From positions 1-59,556 of the forward strand of contig JAICSS010000016.1 of NCBI GenBank assembly GCA_025936755.1: a stretch of 59,556 bases of DNA. Direction: 5' to 3'. The position numbers and the translations under genes are program-made. Positions within the stretch are counted from its first letter, which is position 1. Each line of letters opens with the position of its first letter. The notes beneath the pieces are model-generated. The model worked only from the letters and a program-made list of their open reading frames with translations, did no database searches and had not been told where the DNA came from. Origin of the DNA: Solirubrobacterales bacterium (GTDB lineage: Bacteria > Actinomycetota > Thermoleophilia > Solirubrobacterales > 70-9). Of the stretch, positions 31,132 through 42,212 are shown piece by piece.

Positions 31132-32879
31132 CCCGGTAGGGCCCCGTGCACCCGTGCGACGAGGCCGCGGTGCGCCTCGACGTTGGCGCCGCGGTCGGTC
31201 TTGACCTCGATCAGGCCGGTGCTAGCCGCAATCGCGTCCGGTAGGTCGGCGATCGAGCCGAGCCGGCGATGGGGGAGGTCGAAGAGCGCGGCGGCCTTGG
31301 CGGCGTCGACGCCGCGGGGGGTGCCGAGCAGGGCCTCGAACTCGTCGCTGGCTAGCGCCGACTCCTGCGGCAAGAAATGAAAGATGCCGCCGCCGTCGTT
31401 GTCGATGACGACGATCCGGACCGGGGTCTCGACGTCGCGCAGGGCGGCGAGGCCGCCGATGTCGTGGAGGAGGCCGAGGTCGCCGGTGACGATGGTGGTC
31501 GGGCGGCCGCTGGCCTGGGCGGCGCCGATGCCGGAGGAGATCAGGCCGTCGATGCCGTTGGCGCCGCGGTTGGAGAGGAAGAGGACATCCGCCTCGCCCG
31601 CGGCGAGGAAGGTCTCCTGGTCGCGGATCGGCATGCTCGAGCTGGTGTAGACGAGGTCGCCGCCGCGATGGGCGCCGCCGAGGGCGCGGTGGAGGGACGG
31701 CTCGGAGATCTCGGCGCCGGAAAGGGCCTCGTCGAGCGTCGCCTGTGCCGCCGCCTCGGCCTCCAGCCAGCGCTCCGGCGCCGGCCGTTCGCGCCCCTCC
31801 AGGCCTTCCACCCGCGCCGCCCAGCCGGAGGCGAGCTCGGTCGGGTCGGCGCGGAGGATCGCCGCCGCCCGGTTGGTCGGCTCGTTCCAGCCGCCATAGG
31901 GGTCGACCACGATCTCCTCGGCGCCGCTGGCCTCGATCCAGGCGCGCAGCGGCTTGCTCGTCGGCATCTCGCCGAAGCGCAGGATCAGGTCCGGGACGAC
32001 CGAGCGGGCGAAGTGCTCCTCGCGCAGCAGCAGGTCGTAGGCGGCGACGACGTGGGAGCGGTCATGGGGGCCGCAGCGGAGCTGCGAGGTGGGGTCGGCG
32101 AGGATCGGGAAGCCGGCGACGCGCGCGAGGTGGGCCAGCGGCTCCCGCAGCTCCGGGTCGAGCTGGCGGCCGGCGACGATCGCGCCGGAGATCGCGTTGC
32201 CGATGTGGCCGGCGACCTCGTCGAGGAGGAAGGGGGAGGGCTCGAGGTCGATGTGGGTGACCGCGGTCAGCGGGCGCCCTTCGCGGCCCTCCAGCGCCAG
32301 CGGGTCGGTCGCGGCCACCGCGCCCTCGACCGGGACCGGCGCCAGCGGCTCGCGCCAGGGCAGGTTCAGGTGGACGGGCCCCGGGCGCGCCTCCCCCCGC
32401 GCGGCGGCGAGCGCCCGGCAGGCGACCGAGCGGTAGTGGAGGAGGCCGGGGTCGTCGGCCTCGTGCGTGCCGACTTCGCAGAACCAGCGCACCGAGGAGC
32501 CGAAGCTCTTGATCTGGTCGATCGTCTGCCCGGCGCCGATCCCCCGCAGCTCCGGCGGCCGGTCGGCGCTCAAGACGACCAGCGGGATCCCCGATTCGTC
32601 GGCCTCGACCACGGCCGGGTGGTAGTTGACCAGCGCCGTCCCCGAGGTGCAGAGCAGCGCCACCGGCCGGCGCCGAGCCTGCGCCGCCCCGAGGGCGAAG
32701 AAGCCGGCCGAGCGCTCGTCGACGATCACCTTCACCTCGATCTCGGGCTGCCGCCACAGCGCCACCGCCAAGGGCGTCGAGCGCGAGCCGGGGGAGACGA
32801 CCGCCAGCCGCAGCCCGCCGCGCGCCAGCTCCTCGGCGAAGGCCGAGGCGAGGGCGGTGTTGGCGTTGGTCGGGTCCAT
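31128..32879 (-). CDS. menD: SEPHCHC synthase (menaquinone MenD)
   Basis: A 583-residue thiamine-diphosphate enzyme condensing isochorismate with 2-oxoglutarate. N-terminal VVSPGSRSTPLA (about 27-38), the thiamine-activating Glu in VDERSAGFFALG (about 53-64), LCTSGTALVNYHPAVVEA, and the Mg/ThDP motif GDLGLLHDIGGL with IDNDGGGIFHFLPQ near residue 470-490 are all present. Length is typical. It is the last gene of menB-menA-menC-menD and shares a CTAG with the stop of the convergent beta-propeller gene. A 42-bp palindrome separates it from menC. Confidence 0.95.
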   Translation of the reverse strand: MDPTNANTALASAFAEELARGGLRLAVVSPGSRSTPLAVALWRQPEIEVKVIVDERSAGFFALGAAQARRRPVALLCTSGTALVNYHPAVVEADESGIPLVVLSADRPPELRGIGAGQTIDQIKSFGSSVRWFCEVGTHEADDPGLLHYRSVACRALAAARGEARPGPVHLNLPWREPLAPVPVEGAVAATDPLALEGREGRPLTAVTHIDLEPSPFLLDEVAGHIGNAISGAIVAGRQLDPELREPLAHLARVAGFPILADPTSQLRCGPHDRSHVVAAYDLLLREEHFARSVVPDLILRFGEMPTSKPLRAWIEASGAEEIVVDPYGGWNEPTNRAAAILRADPTELASGWAARVEGLEGRERPAPERWLEAEAAAQATLDEALSGAEISEPSLHRALGGAHRGGDLVYTSSSMPIRDQETFLAAGEADVLFLSNRGANGIDGLISSGIGAAQASGRPTTIVTGDLGLLHDIGGLAALRDVETPVRIVVIDNDGGGIFHFLPQESALASDEFEALLGTPRGVDAAKAAALFDLPHRRLGSIADLPDAIAASTGLIEVKTDRGANVEAHRGLVARVHGALPG

Positions 32880-32888
32880 CGGGGGTGG

Positions 32889-32930
32889 CGTGTCGCCTTA
32901 TGCGTCCGTATGGGCGCAAAAAGCGACACG
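32889..32930. repeat. 42-bp palindrome in the menC-menD gap
   Basis: Outer perfect arms CGTGTCGC (32889-32896) and GCGACACG (32923-32930) enclose a second stem TGCG/CGCA (32901-32904 with 32915-32918) around a 10-nt loop; the segments between the stems are A/T-rich and only partly paired. The outer/inner stem layout resembles the 45-bp repeats at 33532 and 43912, but the sequence differs. Confidence 0.65.
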
Positions 32931-32936
32931 TGCAGG

Positions 32937-34013
32937 CTAGATGCGGTGCGCTTGCAGCGCCTCCTCGTCGATCTCGATGCCGAGGCCCGGCCCGGGGGGA
33001 AGGTGGAGCATGCCGTCGCGGACCTCGCACCCGACCGCGGCGATCGTCGCCGCGAAGAGGCGTTGGGTGGCGAGGCCGTGGGCGAGGTGGAGCCGTTCCG
33101 GGTGTCCGGTCTCGGCGAGGCTGAGAGCGGTCTGCGCCCCCGCGGCGATTCCAACCGGCCCGTCGAGGGCGCTGGTGACGTAGGCGGGGAGGACGCCGGC
33201 GATCCTCAGCGCTTCCTCCGGCCCCCCGACCTTCGAGAGCTTGATCCCGGTGTAGGCGCAGGCCCGGAGCGCAGCGGCTTCCTCGGCCTCGTCGAGAGAC
33301 GCCACGCTCTCGTCGGCCGCGAGGGGGATCGAGGTGGACGCCGCGAGCTCACCCATCTCCTCGAGCGTCCCGACCGGCTGCTCCGCCAACTCGATCTCAT
33401 AGGGCTCGAGTTCGCTCAGGCGCACCTTGGCCGTCTCGAGGTCCCAGGCCGCGTTGGCGTCCACCCGAATCCGCACCTCCGCCCCCAGCGCCTCCCGTAC
33501 CGCTCGCACCTGCTCCACGTCCCGGTTCGCGCGAGTCCGCAAAACCTGACGCATATCGTCAGTTCTCACGGACTCGGCGCCGAGCTTCAGCTTGAACGTG
33601 GTGAACCCATCGGCCGCCCACGCTTCGGCGTCTGCCGCGACCGCCTCCGGCTCGCCCGCCACGAGCGTCGCGTTGCACGGAACGGCTTCGTCCTCGCCGC
33701 CGCCCTCGTCCGCCGCCCTCCTACCCAGCAAGTCCATCCGCGCCACGCTCACCGCACAGCGAGCCGGGGCGGACAGTCCCTCGGCCTCGAGCGCCTGATC
33801 CGCCGCCCAGGCCTCGAGCTCCCGCACGACAAGCGCCAGCCCGGCCCCGCCCCGCAGCGACAGCGGCACCGCTTCGCCCAGGCCCTCGACCCCGTCCTCG
33901 TCCCGCACCCGCAGCAGCACCATCTCCCGCTGCTCCAGCACCCCCCGCGCGGTCGCGTAGGGCCGCTCGAAGGGCAGCGCGTAGGGGATGACCTCGACCG
34001 AGCTGAGGCGCAC
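32937..34013 (-). CDS. menC: o-Succinylbenzoate synthase with repeat-encoded insertion
   Basis: A 358-residue enolase-superfamily enzyme dehydrating SHCHC to o-succinylbenzoate. Catalytic features in order are KLKLG (Lys pair, about 140-144), RIRVDANAAW (Asp, about 176-185), EIELAEQP (Glu), PLAADESV (Asp/Glu) and GIKLSKVGG (Lys). Between KLKLG and RDVEQVRAVRE lies an extra ~15-residue segment (about 147-161, SVRTDDMRQVLRT) encoded by a 45-bp palindromic repeat that also occurs at 43912-43956. The frame is kept, so the enzyme may tolerate it in the loop after barrel strand 2. It starts 12 bp after the menA stop. Confidence 0.93.
   Translation of the reverse strand: MRLSSVEVIPYALPFERPYATARGVLEQREMVLLRVRDEDGVEGLGEAVPLSLRGGAGLALVVRELEAWAADQALEAEGLSAPARCAVSVARMDLLGRRAADEGGGEDEAVPCNATLVAGEPEAVAADAEAWAADGFTTFKLKLGAESVRTDDMRQVLRTRANRDVEQVRAVREALGAEVRIRVDANAAWDLETAKVRLSELEPYEIELAEQPVGTLEEMGELAASTSIPLAADESVASLDEAEEAAALRACAYTGIKLSKVGGPEEALRIAGVLPAYVTSALDGPVGIAAGAQTALSLAETGHPERLHLAHGLATQRLFAATIAAVGCEVRDGMLHLPPGPGLGIEIDEEALQAHRI
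33532..33576. repeat. 45-bp palindromic repeat, copy 1 (inside menC)
   Basis: Outer 8-bp arms CGAGTCCG (33532-33539) and CGGACTCG (33569-33576), inner arms CTGACG (33546-33551) and CGTCAG (33557-33562), 5-bp centre. It matches 39 of 45 positions of the copy at 43912-43956. It is fully inside menC, in frame. Confidence 0.85.
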
Positions 34014-34025
34014 GCCCCGAGTCTC

Positions 34026-34907
34026 TCAGGCGGAGATGAGGAGACCGGCGGTGACCAGCAGGCTGAAGACGCCGAGCAGCGCCCCGGTCGCCGCGAGCAC
34101 CCCGTTCAGCGCCGGGCCGTCGCGACGCTCCGCCAGCGTCCGCGCCGGTTTCAGCGCCAGCGGCGCCGCCAGCCAGCCGATCATCGGCAGGGCGCTCGCC
34201 TCGCCGGCCCAGAGGGCGAGCGGCAGGACGAGGAAGCCGCCGGCGACCAGGGTCACGTACAGCCGCACCGCCGCCTCGCGGCCGATCCGCACCGCCAGCG
34301 TGTTCTTGCCGGCGCGGCGGTCGGTCTCGAGGTCGCGGACGTTGTTGACGACGATGATCGCCGTCGCCAGGAACCCGATCGAGATCGAGAGGCCGAGCGG
34401 AAGCGCGTCGAGTTCCTCCAGCTGCACGTAGTAGGAGCCGTTGACCGCGACGAGGCCGAAGAAGAGGAAGACGAAGACCTCGCCGAAGCCGGCGTAGCCG
34501 TAGGGCCGGGGCCCGCCGGTGTAGAGGACGCCGGCGGCGATCGAGAGGACGCCGATCGCGAGGATCACCCAGCCGGCGACGGCGGTCAGGTAGATCCCGC
34601 AGGCGACAGCGACCGCGAAGGCGATCCAGGTCGCGACCATCACCCGCTGCGGCGTCACCATCCCGCTGGCCGTGACCCGCACCGGCCCCAGCCGGTCGGC
34701 GGTGTCGGCGCCGCGCTTGGCGTCGGAGTAGTCGTTGGCGAGGTTGGTCCCGATCTGGATGAAGATCGAGCCGACGAGGGCGGCGAGGAAGGCGCCCCAG
34801 CGCGGCAGCTCCCCGGCCCACTGCACCGCCGCCGCGGTCCCGACCAGGACCGGCGCGATCGCCGCCGGCAGCGTCCGCGGCCGCGCCGCCATCAGCCAGA
34901 TCCTCAT
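34026..34907 (-). CDS. menA: 1,4-dihydroxy-2-naphthoate polyprenyltransferase
   Basis: A 293-residue UbiA-family integral membrane enzyme attaching the prenyl tail to dihydroxynaphthoate to give demethylmenaquinone. About nine hydrophobic segments are visible. The first aspartate motif is [15 protein letters not shown] (about 58-72), and the second is [20 protein letters not shown] (about 186-205). The N-terminus [20 protein letters not shown] is typical, which sets the ATG at 34907. The start overlaps the menB stop by 4 bp (34904-34907), so translation is coupled. Demethylmenaquinone would then need MenG; the methyltransferase at 19002 is a candidate. Confidence 0.95.
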   Translation of the reverse strand: MRIWLMAARPRTLPAAIAPVLVGTAAAVQWAGELPRWGAFLAALVGSIFIQIGTNLANDYSDAKRGADTADRLGPVRVTASGMVTPQRVMVATWIAFAVAVACGIYLTAVAGWVILAIGVLSIAAGVLYTGGPRPYGYAGFGEVFVFLFFGLVAVNGSYYVQLEELDALPLGLSISIGFLATAIIVVNNVRDLETDRRAGKNTLAVRIGREAAVRLYVTLVAGGFLVLPLALWAGEASALPMIGWLAAPLALKPARTLAERRDGPALNGVLAATGALLGVFSLLVTAGLLISA

Positions 34908-35773
34908 GCGCGGCGGGGGAACTTGGAGAACTCGGGGGAGCGCTTCTGCTTGAACGCCTCGCGCCCCTCGGCCGCCTCCTCGCTTCCGTAGAAGAGGAGG
35001 TTGGCGTCGTGGGCGAGCTGCTGGATGCCGGCGTAGCCGTCCTCGTGGGCGTTGAAGCTGGCCTTGACCAGGCGCAGGGCGAAGGGGGAGAGGGCGAGCA
35101 TCTCCCGGCACCAGGCGACCGTCTCCCGCTCCAGCTCGACCACCGGCACGACCGCGTTGATCAGCCCCATCTCCAGCGCCTCGGCCGCGTCGTACTGGCG
35201 GCAGAGCATCCAAATCTCCTTCGCCTTCTTGGTCCCGACCAGGTCGCGCAGCAGCGAGGCGCCGTAGCCGCCGTCCCAGGAGCCGACCCGCGGGCCGACC
35301 TGGCCGAAGACGCCGTTGTCGGCGGCGATCGTCAGGTCGCAGCAGAGGTGGAGGATGTGGCCGCCGCCGATCGCGTAGCCGGCGACCATCGCCACGATCG
35401 GCTTCGGCAGCCGCCGCATCTGGATCTGCAGGTCGGTGACGTGGAAGCGGCCGACCGAGGCGCCCTCGGGCATGTAGCCGGTGTCGCCGCGGACGGTCTG
35501 GTCGCCGCCGGAGCAGAAGGCGCGCTCGCCGGCGCCGGTGAGGACGATCACCCCGACCTCGCTGTCCTCGCGCGCCAGCTCCATCGCCGCCGAGACCTCG
35601 ATCAGCGTCTGCGGCCGGAACGCGTTCAGCACGCCGGGGCGATCGATCGTCACTTTGGCGATCCCGCCGCCGGTCTCGTAGCGGATGTCCTCGTACTCGC
35701 CGGGACCGGCGGTCCACTCGATCGGCGCGTAGAGCTGGTCCTCGGAGGGAGCTCCTTTGTGGCGTTTGGGCAT
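34904..35773 (-). CDS. menB: 1,4-dihydroxy-2-naphthoyl-CoA synthase
   Basis: A 289-residue crotonase-fold enzyme cyclising o-succinylbenzoyl-CoA. Motifs include [14 protein letters not shown] (about 50-63), [12 protein letters not shown] (oxyanion region, about 90-101), [15 protein letters not shown] (about 125-139), [13 protein letters not shown] (about 156-168) and the MenB-specific C-terminus [13 protein letters not shown] conserved Asp follows the crotonase oxyanion loop. The ATG at 35773 is chosen because the minus-strand box TATCGT lies 7 nt upstream and the N-terminus fits the family length. It is the first gene of menBACD and starts 18 bp from divergent menE. Confidence 0.95.
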   Translation of the reverse strand: MPKRHKGAPSEDQLYAPIEWTAGPGEYEDIRYETGGGIAKVTIDRPGVLNAFRPQTLIEVSAAMELAREDSEVGVIVLTGAGERAFCSGGDQTVRGDTGYMPEGASVGRFHVTDLQIQMRRLPKPIVAMVAGYAIGGGHILHLCCDLTIAADNGVFGQVGPRVGSWDGGYGASLLRDLVGTKKAKEIWMLCRQYDAAEALEMGLINAVVPVVELERETVAWCREMLALSPFALRLVKASFNAHEDGYAGIQQLAHDANLLFYGSEEAAEGREAFKQKRSPEFSKFPRRA

Positions 35774-35780
35774 GATGGGG

Positions 35781-35786
35781 ACGATA
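35781..35786 (-). promoter_or_regulatory. -10 box TATCGT (minus strand) for menBACD
   Basis: On the minus strand TATCGT ends 7 nt before the menB ATG. It lies in the 18-bp gap (35774-35791) separating the divergent menB and menE starts, so the men operon promoter must extend into menE coding sequence. Confidence 0.45.
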
Positions 35787-35791
35787 TCCCG

Positions 35792-37117
35792 ATGAAGCTC
35801 GACGACTGGCTCTCCCAGAGATCGCAGAGCTGTCCCGACCGGACGGCGCTCGTCGCCGACGGGGCGGAGATGACCTACGCCGAGCTCGAGGCGGAGGCGA
35901 CCTGGGTCGCGCGGCGGCTCGCCGCCCATGGCGTCCGGCGCGGCTCGATCGCCGCCCTGACCATGCATCCGCGCCGCGAGCAGGTCGTCCTCCTGCACGC
36001 GCTGATGAAGCTGGGAGCCGAGCTGCTGCCGCTGGGCCCGCGCCTGACCGCGGCCGAGCGGGCGGCGATCGTCACCGCCGAGGAGCCGATCATCGACCTC
36101 GACGACCCCGGCCAGCTGACCCAGACCGAGGCCGACATGCCGCTGCTCGGCGAGCACGACATGGACGCGATCTGCTGCCGGGTCCTGACCAGCGGCAGCA
36201 CCGGCACACCGCGGCCGGTCCCGCTCAACTACGGCAACTTCCTCTGGAACGCGGTCGGCTCGGCCTTCAACATCGGCGTCGAGCCCACCGACCGCTGGCT
36301 CTGCTGCGTTCCCCTCAGCCACATCGCCGGCCTCGGGATCGTCATGCGCTCGGTCATCTACGGAACCGCCGCGGTCGTCCACGACGGCTTCGACGTCGAC
36401 CGGGTGGGGGAGGCGCTGGAGCGCGACGGGATCACCCAGGTATCGCTGGTGGCGACGATGCTGACGCGGCTGCTGGAGGCGGGGGTCGACCTCTCCCGCC
36501 CGCGGGCGATCCTCGTCGGCGGCGGCCCGGTGCCGGCGGAACCGCTGGAAGAGGCGCTCGCCAAGGGCGCCACCGTGGTTCAGACCTACGGCCTGACCGA
36601 GACCTGCTCGCAGGTGACGACGCTGGCGCCGGCCGACGCCAGGCGCAAGCTCGGCTCCGCCGGGCGGCCGCTGCTGACCACGCACCTGCGGATCCAGGAA
36701 GGCGAGATCCTCGTCCAGGGGCCGACCGTCGCCCCCGGCAGCGCCGACGCGGACGGCTGGCTCCACACCGGCGACCTCGGCCAGATCGACGAGGAAGGCT
36801 TCCTCTACGTCCGCGACCGGATCGACGACATGATCGTCAGCGGCGGCGAGAACGTGATCCCGGCCGAGGTCGAGGAGGTGCTCCTGCGGCACCCGCACGT
36901 CGCCGAGGCGGCGGTGATCGGCCGCGAGGACCCCGAGTGGCAGCAGGCGGTGACCGCCGTCGTCGTGCTCGAGAGCGAAGCCGAGGTGAGCCCGGACGAG
37001 CTGCGCCGCCACTGTGCCGAATCGCTGGCCGGGTTCAAAGTGCCGAAGCGGGTGGAGCTGGCGTCGGCGCTGCCGCGGACGCCCTCGGGAAAGCTGATGC
37101 GCCGGGCGCTTCGTTGA
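35792..37117 (+). CDS. menE: o-Succinylbenzoate-CoA ligase
   Basis: A 441-residue acyl-adenylating enzyme activating o-succinylbenzoate with ATP and CoA. The P-loop is [14 protein letters not shown] (about 131-144), the adenine motif is [11 protein letters not shown] (about 266-276), the hinge Asp lies in [17 protein letters not shown] (about 326-342), and [17 protein letters not shown] precedes the final [10 protein letters not shown] with the catalytic Lys. The start at 35792 leaves only 18 bp to the divergent menB start. A GGGGA sequence ~10 nt upstream may act as ribosome site. ilvC follows 28 bp later with its own promoter box. Confidence 0.94.
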   Translation: MKLDDWLSQRSQSCPDRTALVADGAEMTYAELEAEATWVARRLAAHGVRRGSIAALTMHPRREQVVLLHALMKLGAELLPLGPRLTAAERAAIVTAEEPIIDLDDPGQLTQTEADMPLLGEHDMDAICCRVLTSGSTGTPRPVPLNYGNFLWNAVGSAFNIGVEPTDRWLCCVPLSHIAGLGIVMRSVIYGTAAVVHDGFDVDRVGEALERDGITQVSLVATMLTRLLEAGVDLSRPRAILVGGGPVPAEPLEEALAKGATVVQTYGLTETCSQVTTLAPADARRKLGSAGRPLLTTHLRIQEGEILVQGPTVAPGSADADGWLHTGDLGQIDEEGFLYVRDRIDDMIVSGGENVIPAEVEEVLLRHPHVAEAAVIGREDPEWQQAVTAVVVLESEAEVSPDELRRHCAESLAGFKVPKRVELASALPRTPSGKLMRRALR

Positions 37118-37131
37118 GCGCGGGCGACCGG

Positions 37132-37137
37132 TAGCCT
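37132..37137 (+). promoter_or_regulatory. -10 box TAGCCT before ilvC
   Basis: TAGCCT ends 8 nt before the ilvC ATG at 37146. Confidence 0.45.
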
Positions 37138-37145
37138 GCCGGCTC

Positions 37146-38162
<1,017 letters not shown>

Positions 38163-38168
38163 GCAGCG

Positions 38169-38579
38169 TCAGTCTTTGATCGGACCGCGGGGGTCGGTCT
38201 CTCCCTCGGGCAGGCGGCCGTCGCGGCCGACGTAGCCGTCCTTGCCGCCGACGCAGACGTAGATCGCGTCTTCGTCGGAGCTGAGGTTCTTGAGGCTGCG
38301 GACGACTTTGGCGTCGACCCAGGCGAAGCCGCCGGGGCCGAGCTCGTGCTTGGTGCCGTCGAGGTCGATCTCCATCCGTCCCCGGTGGACGAAGTAGAGC
38401 TCCTCCTGCTCCTCGTGGTAGTGCTTGCCGGACTCGTAGCCCGGCGGCATCACGATCGCGTTGACGCCGAAGGCGGTCACGCCCAGCTCCTTGCGGACCT
38501 TGCGGAAGCCCCAGCCCTCGCCGAGGTCGTCGAGGTGGGCGACCGCGTAGCCGTCGCCTTTGTTCACTGAGGGCTCCAT
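38169..38579 (-). CDS. Single-domain cupin protein
   Basis: 136 residues forming one cupin barrel. Metal-binding motif 1 is visible as GKHYHEEQEELYFVHRGRME (about 51-70: His, His, Glu), and motif 2 is weaker (LGPGGFAWVDAKVVRSL, lacking the usual His). The metal site is therefore probably incomplete and the function (small-molecule binding, isomerase or oxygenase) unknown. The ATG at 38579 follows a strong AGGAGG site, unlike most genes here. It is convergent with ilvC (6 bp apart) and divergent from serC. Confidence 0.82.
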   Translation of the reverse strand: MEPSVNKGDGYAVAHLDDLGEGWGFRKVRKELGVTAFGVNAIVMPPGYESGKHYHEEQEELYFVHRGRMEIDLDGTKHELGPGGFAWVDAKVVRSLKNLSSDEDAIYVCVGGKDGYVGRDGRLPEGETDPRGPIKD

Positions 38580-38606
38580 CTATCTCCTCCTGAAAGTGTC
38601 ATCTGA

Positions 38607-41392
<2,786 letters not shown>

Positions 41393-41413
41393 CCGCGGCT
41401 GGAGTCCACGCGA

Positions 41414-41470
41414 TTTGCGCGCCGCACCTTCGGCGCGAAAGAGTTGTTTCGTGGGAGGGTCCTCGGACCC
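41414..41470 (+). terminator. Two hairpins after serA
   Basis: First stem: 41414-41423 with 41432-41440, nine pairs with one bulge, flanked by TTT and AAA. Second stem: GGGTCC (41457-41462) with GGACCC (41465-41470). They separate the serine operon from the RTX-like gene and probably end or slow transcription. Confidence 0.45.
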
Positions 41471-41484
41471 AAGCCCCGGGAACG

Positions 41485-42033
41485 ATGAAGAAGGCGATCC
41501 TCATTGCGTTGGCGCTCCTCGCGGCTCTGCCCGTGCTGCCTGTCGATGCAGCCGAACCCGTCAACCTGCTGATCAGCGGCGGCGGGGAAAACAACGGCTT
41601 CCACATCTCCCTCAGCGCCGACGGCCGCGACTACGCGATCCTCTCGACGGTGCCGCTGGAAGTCGGCGGCAACCTCTGCTCGCACCCCGAAGAAGTCCCG
41701 ACCGAACTGCTCTGCACGGCGCCGGCGATCGCCGGCTTCGAAGTCAACTCCGGCGGCGGCTCGGACTCGGTCTTCTTCACCAGCGACATCCCGGTCCCGG
41801 TGACGATCCGCGGCGGGTCCGGAAACGACCGGCTCTACGGCGGCGGCGCCGCCGACAAGGTCGTCGGCGGCCCCGGCGACGACCTGCTGCTCGGGCGGCG
41901 CGGGGACGACTGGATCCTTGGCGGCCCCGGCCGCGACCGCCTCAGCGGCGGGCCCGGAAACGATCAGCTGCGCGGCGGGCCGGGTAAGGACAGGCTCAAC
42001 GGAGGACCGGGGCAGAACCAGCTGATCCCCTGA
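41485..42033 (+). CDS. Small secreted RTX-type calcium-binding protein
   Basis: A 182-residue exported protein. Residues 1-22 form a signal peptide (KKAILIALALLAALPVL, cleavage near DAA). Residues ~25-105 are a novel globular part with two cysteines. Residues ~108-178 contain about seven glycine/aspartate nonapeptides of the hemolysin type, such as GGSGNDRLY, GGPGDDLLL, GGPGRDRLS, GGPGNDQLR and GGPGKDRLN, which fold into a calcium-filled parallel beta-roll. A Sec signal on an RTX repeat protein is typical of Gram-positive-type cells, not of type I secretion. Function unknown. Confidence 0.85.
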   Translation: MKKAILIALALLAALPVLPVDAAEPVNLLISGGGENNGFHISLSADGRDYAILSTVPLEVGGNLCSHPEEVPTELLCTAPAIAGFEVNSGGGSDSVFFTSDIPVPVTIRGGSGNDRLYGGGAADKVVGGPGDDLLLGRRGDDWILGGPGRDRLSGGPGNDQLRGGPGKDRLNGGPGQNQLIP

Positions 42034-42048
42034 TCCGCCCGCCGGGGC

Positions 42049-42076
42049 TTGAGATTCCCGCGGCCTCCGCTAAGGT
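42049..42076 (+). promoter_or_regulatory. Promoter of the leuA leader
   Basis: TTGAGA (42049-42054) and TAAGGT (42071-42076) are separated by 16 bp, a good -35/-10 pair. The predicted transcript start is a few nucleotides before the leader-peptide ATG at 42087. Confidence 0.6.
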
Positions 42077-42086
42077 TCGGAGCCGA

Positions 42087-42146
42087 ATGAGCTTCCGGCT
42101 CGACAGCCTCGCGCTACTCCTTCTCCTCCCCCCTCGGGGGGAATAG
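42087..42146 (+). CDS. Leucine-rich leader peptide of leuA (attenuator)
   Basis: A 19-codon reading frame encoding MSFRLDSLALLLLLPPRGE followed by TAG. Seven of 19 residues are Leu, five of them consecutive (CTA CTC CTT CTC CTC, 42114-42128), including CTA and CTT, which are uncommon at this GC content. Such a peptide acts as a leucine sensor: ribosomes stall on the Leu run when charged tRNA-Leu is scarce. Bases 42117-42125 of the Leu run are perfectly complementary to 42197-42205, the leuA ribosome binding region, so a stalled ribosome would free the leuA start. This leader is too short for ordinary gene finding. Confidence 0.8.
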   Translation: MSFRLDSLALLLLLPPRGE

Positions 42147-42208
42147 CGCTGGGCGGCGCGTTAGCCGCGAGAGACAAAGGCCATTCGATTCAAAGAGAGA
42201 AGGAGAGG
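42114..42208 (+). promoter_or_regulatory. leuA attenuator: alternative RNA structures over the leuA ribosome site
   Basis: Three helices are visible. CTCCTTCTC (42117-42125) pairs perfectly with GAGAAGGAG (42197-42205), which contains the leuA Shine-Dalgarno AAGGAG. Stem A pairs 42144-42149 with 42158-42163, and stem B pairs 42153-42157 with 42164-42168. A and B exclude each other because they share or cross 42153-42163. A C-run/G-run hairpin (42128-42141) ends the peptide. Confidence 0.65.
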
Positions 42209-42212
42209 TCCC

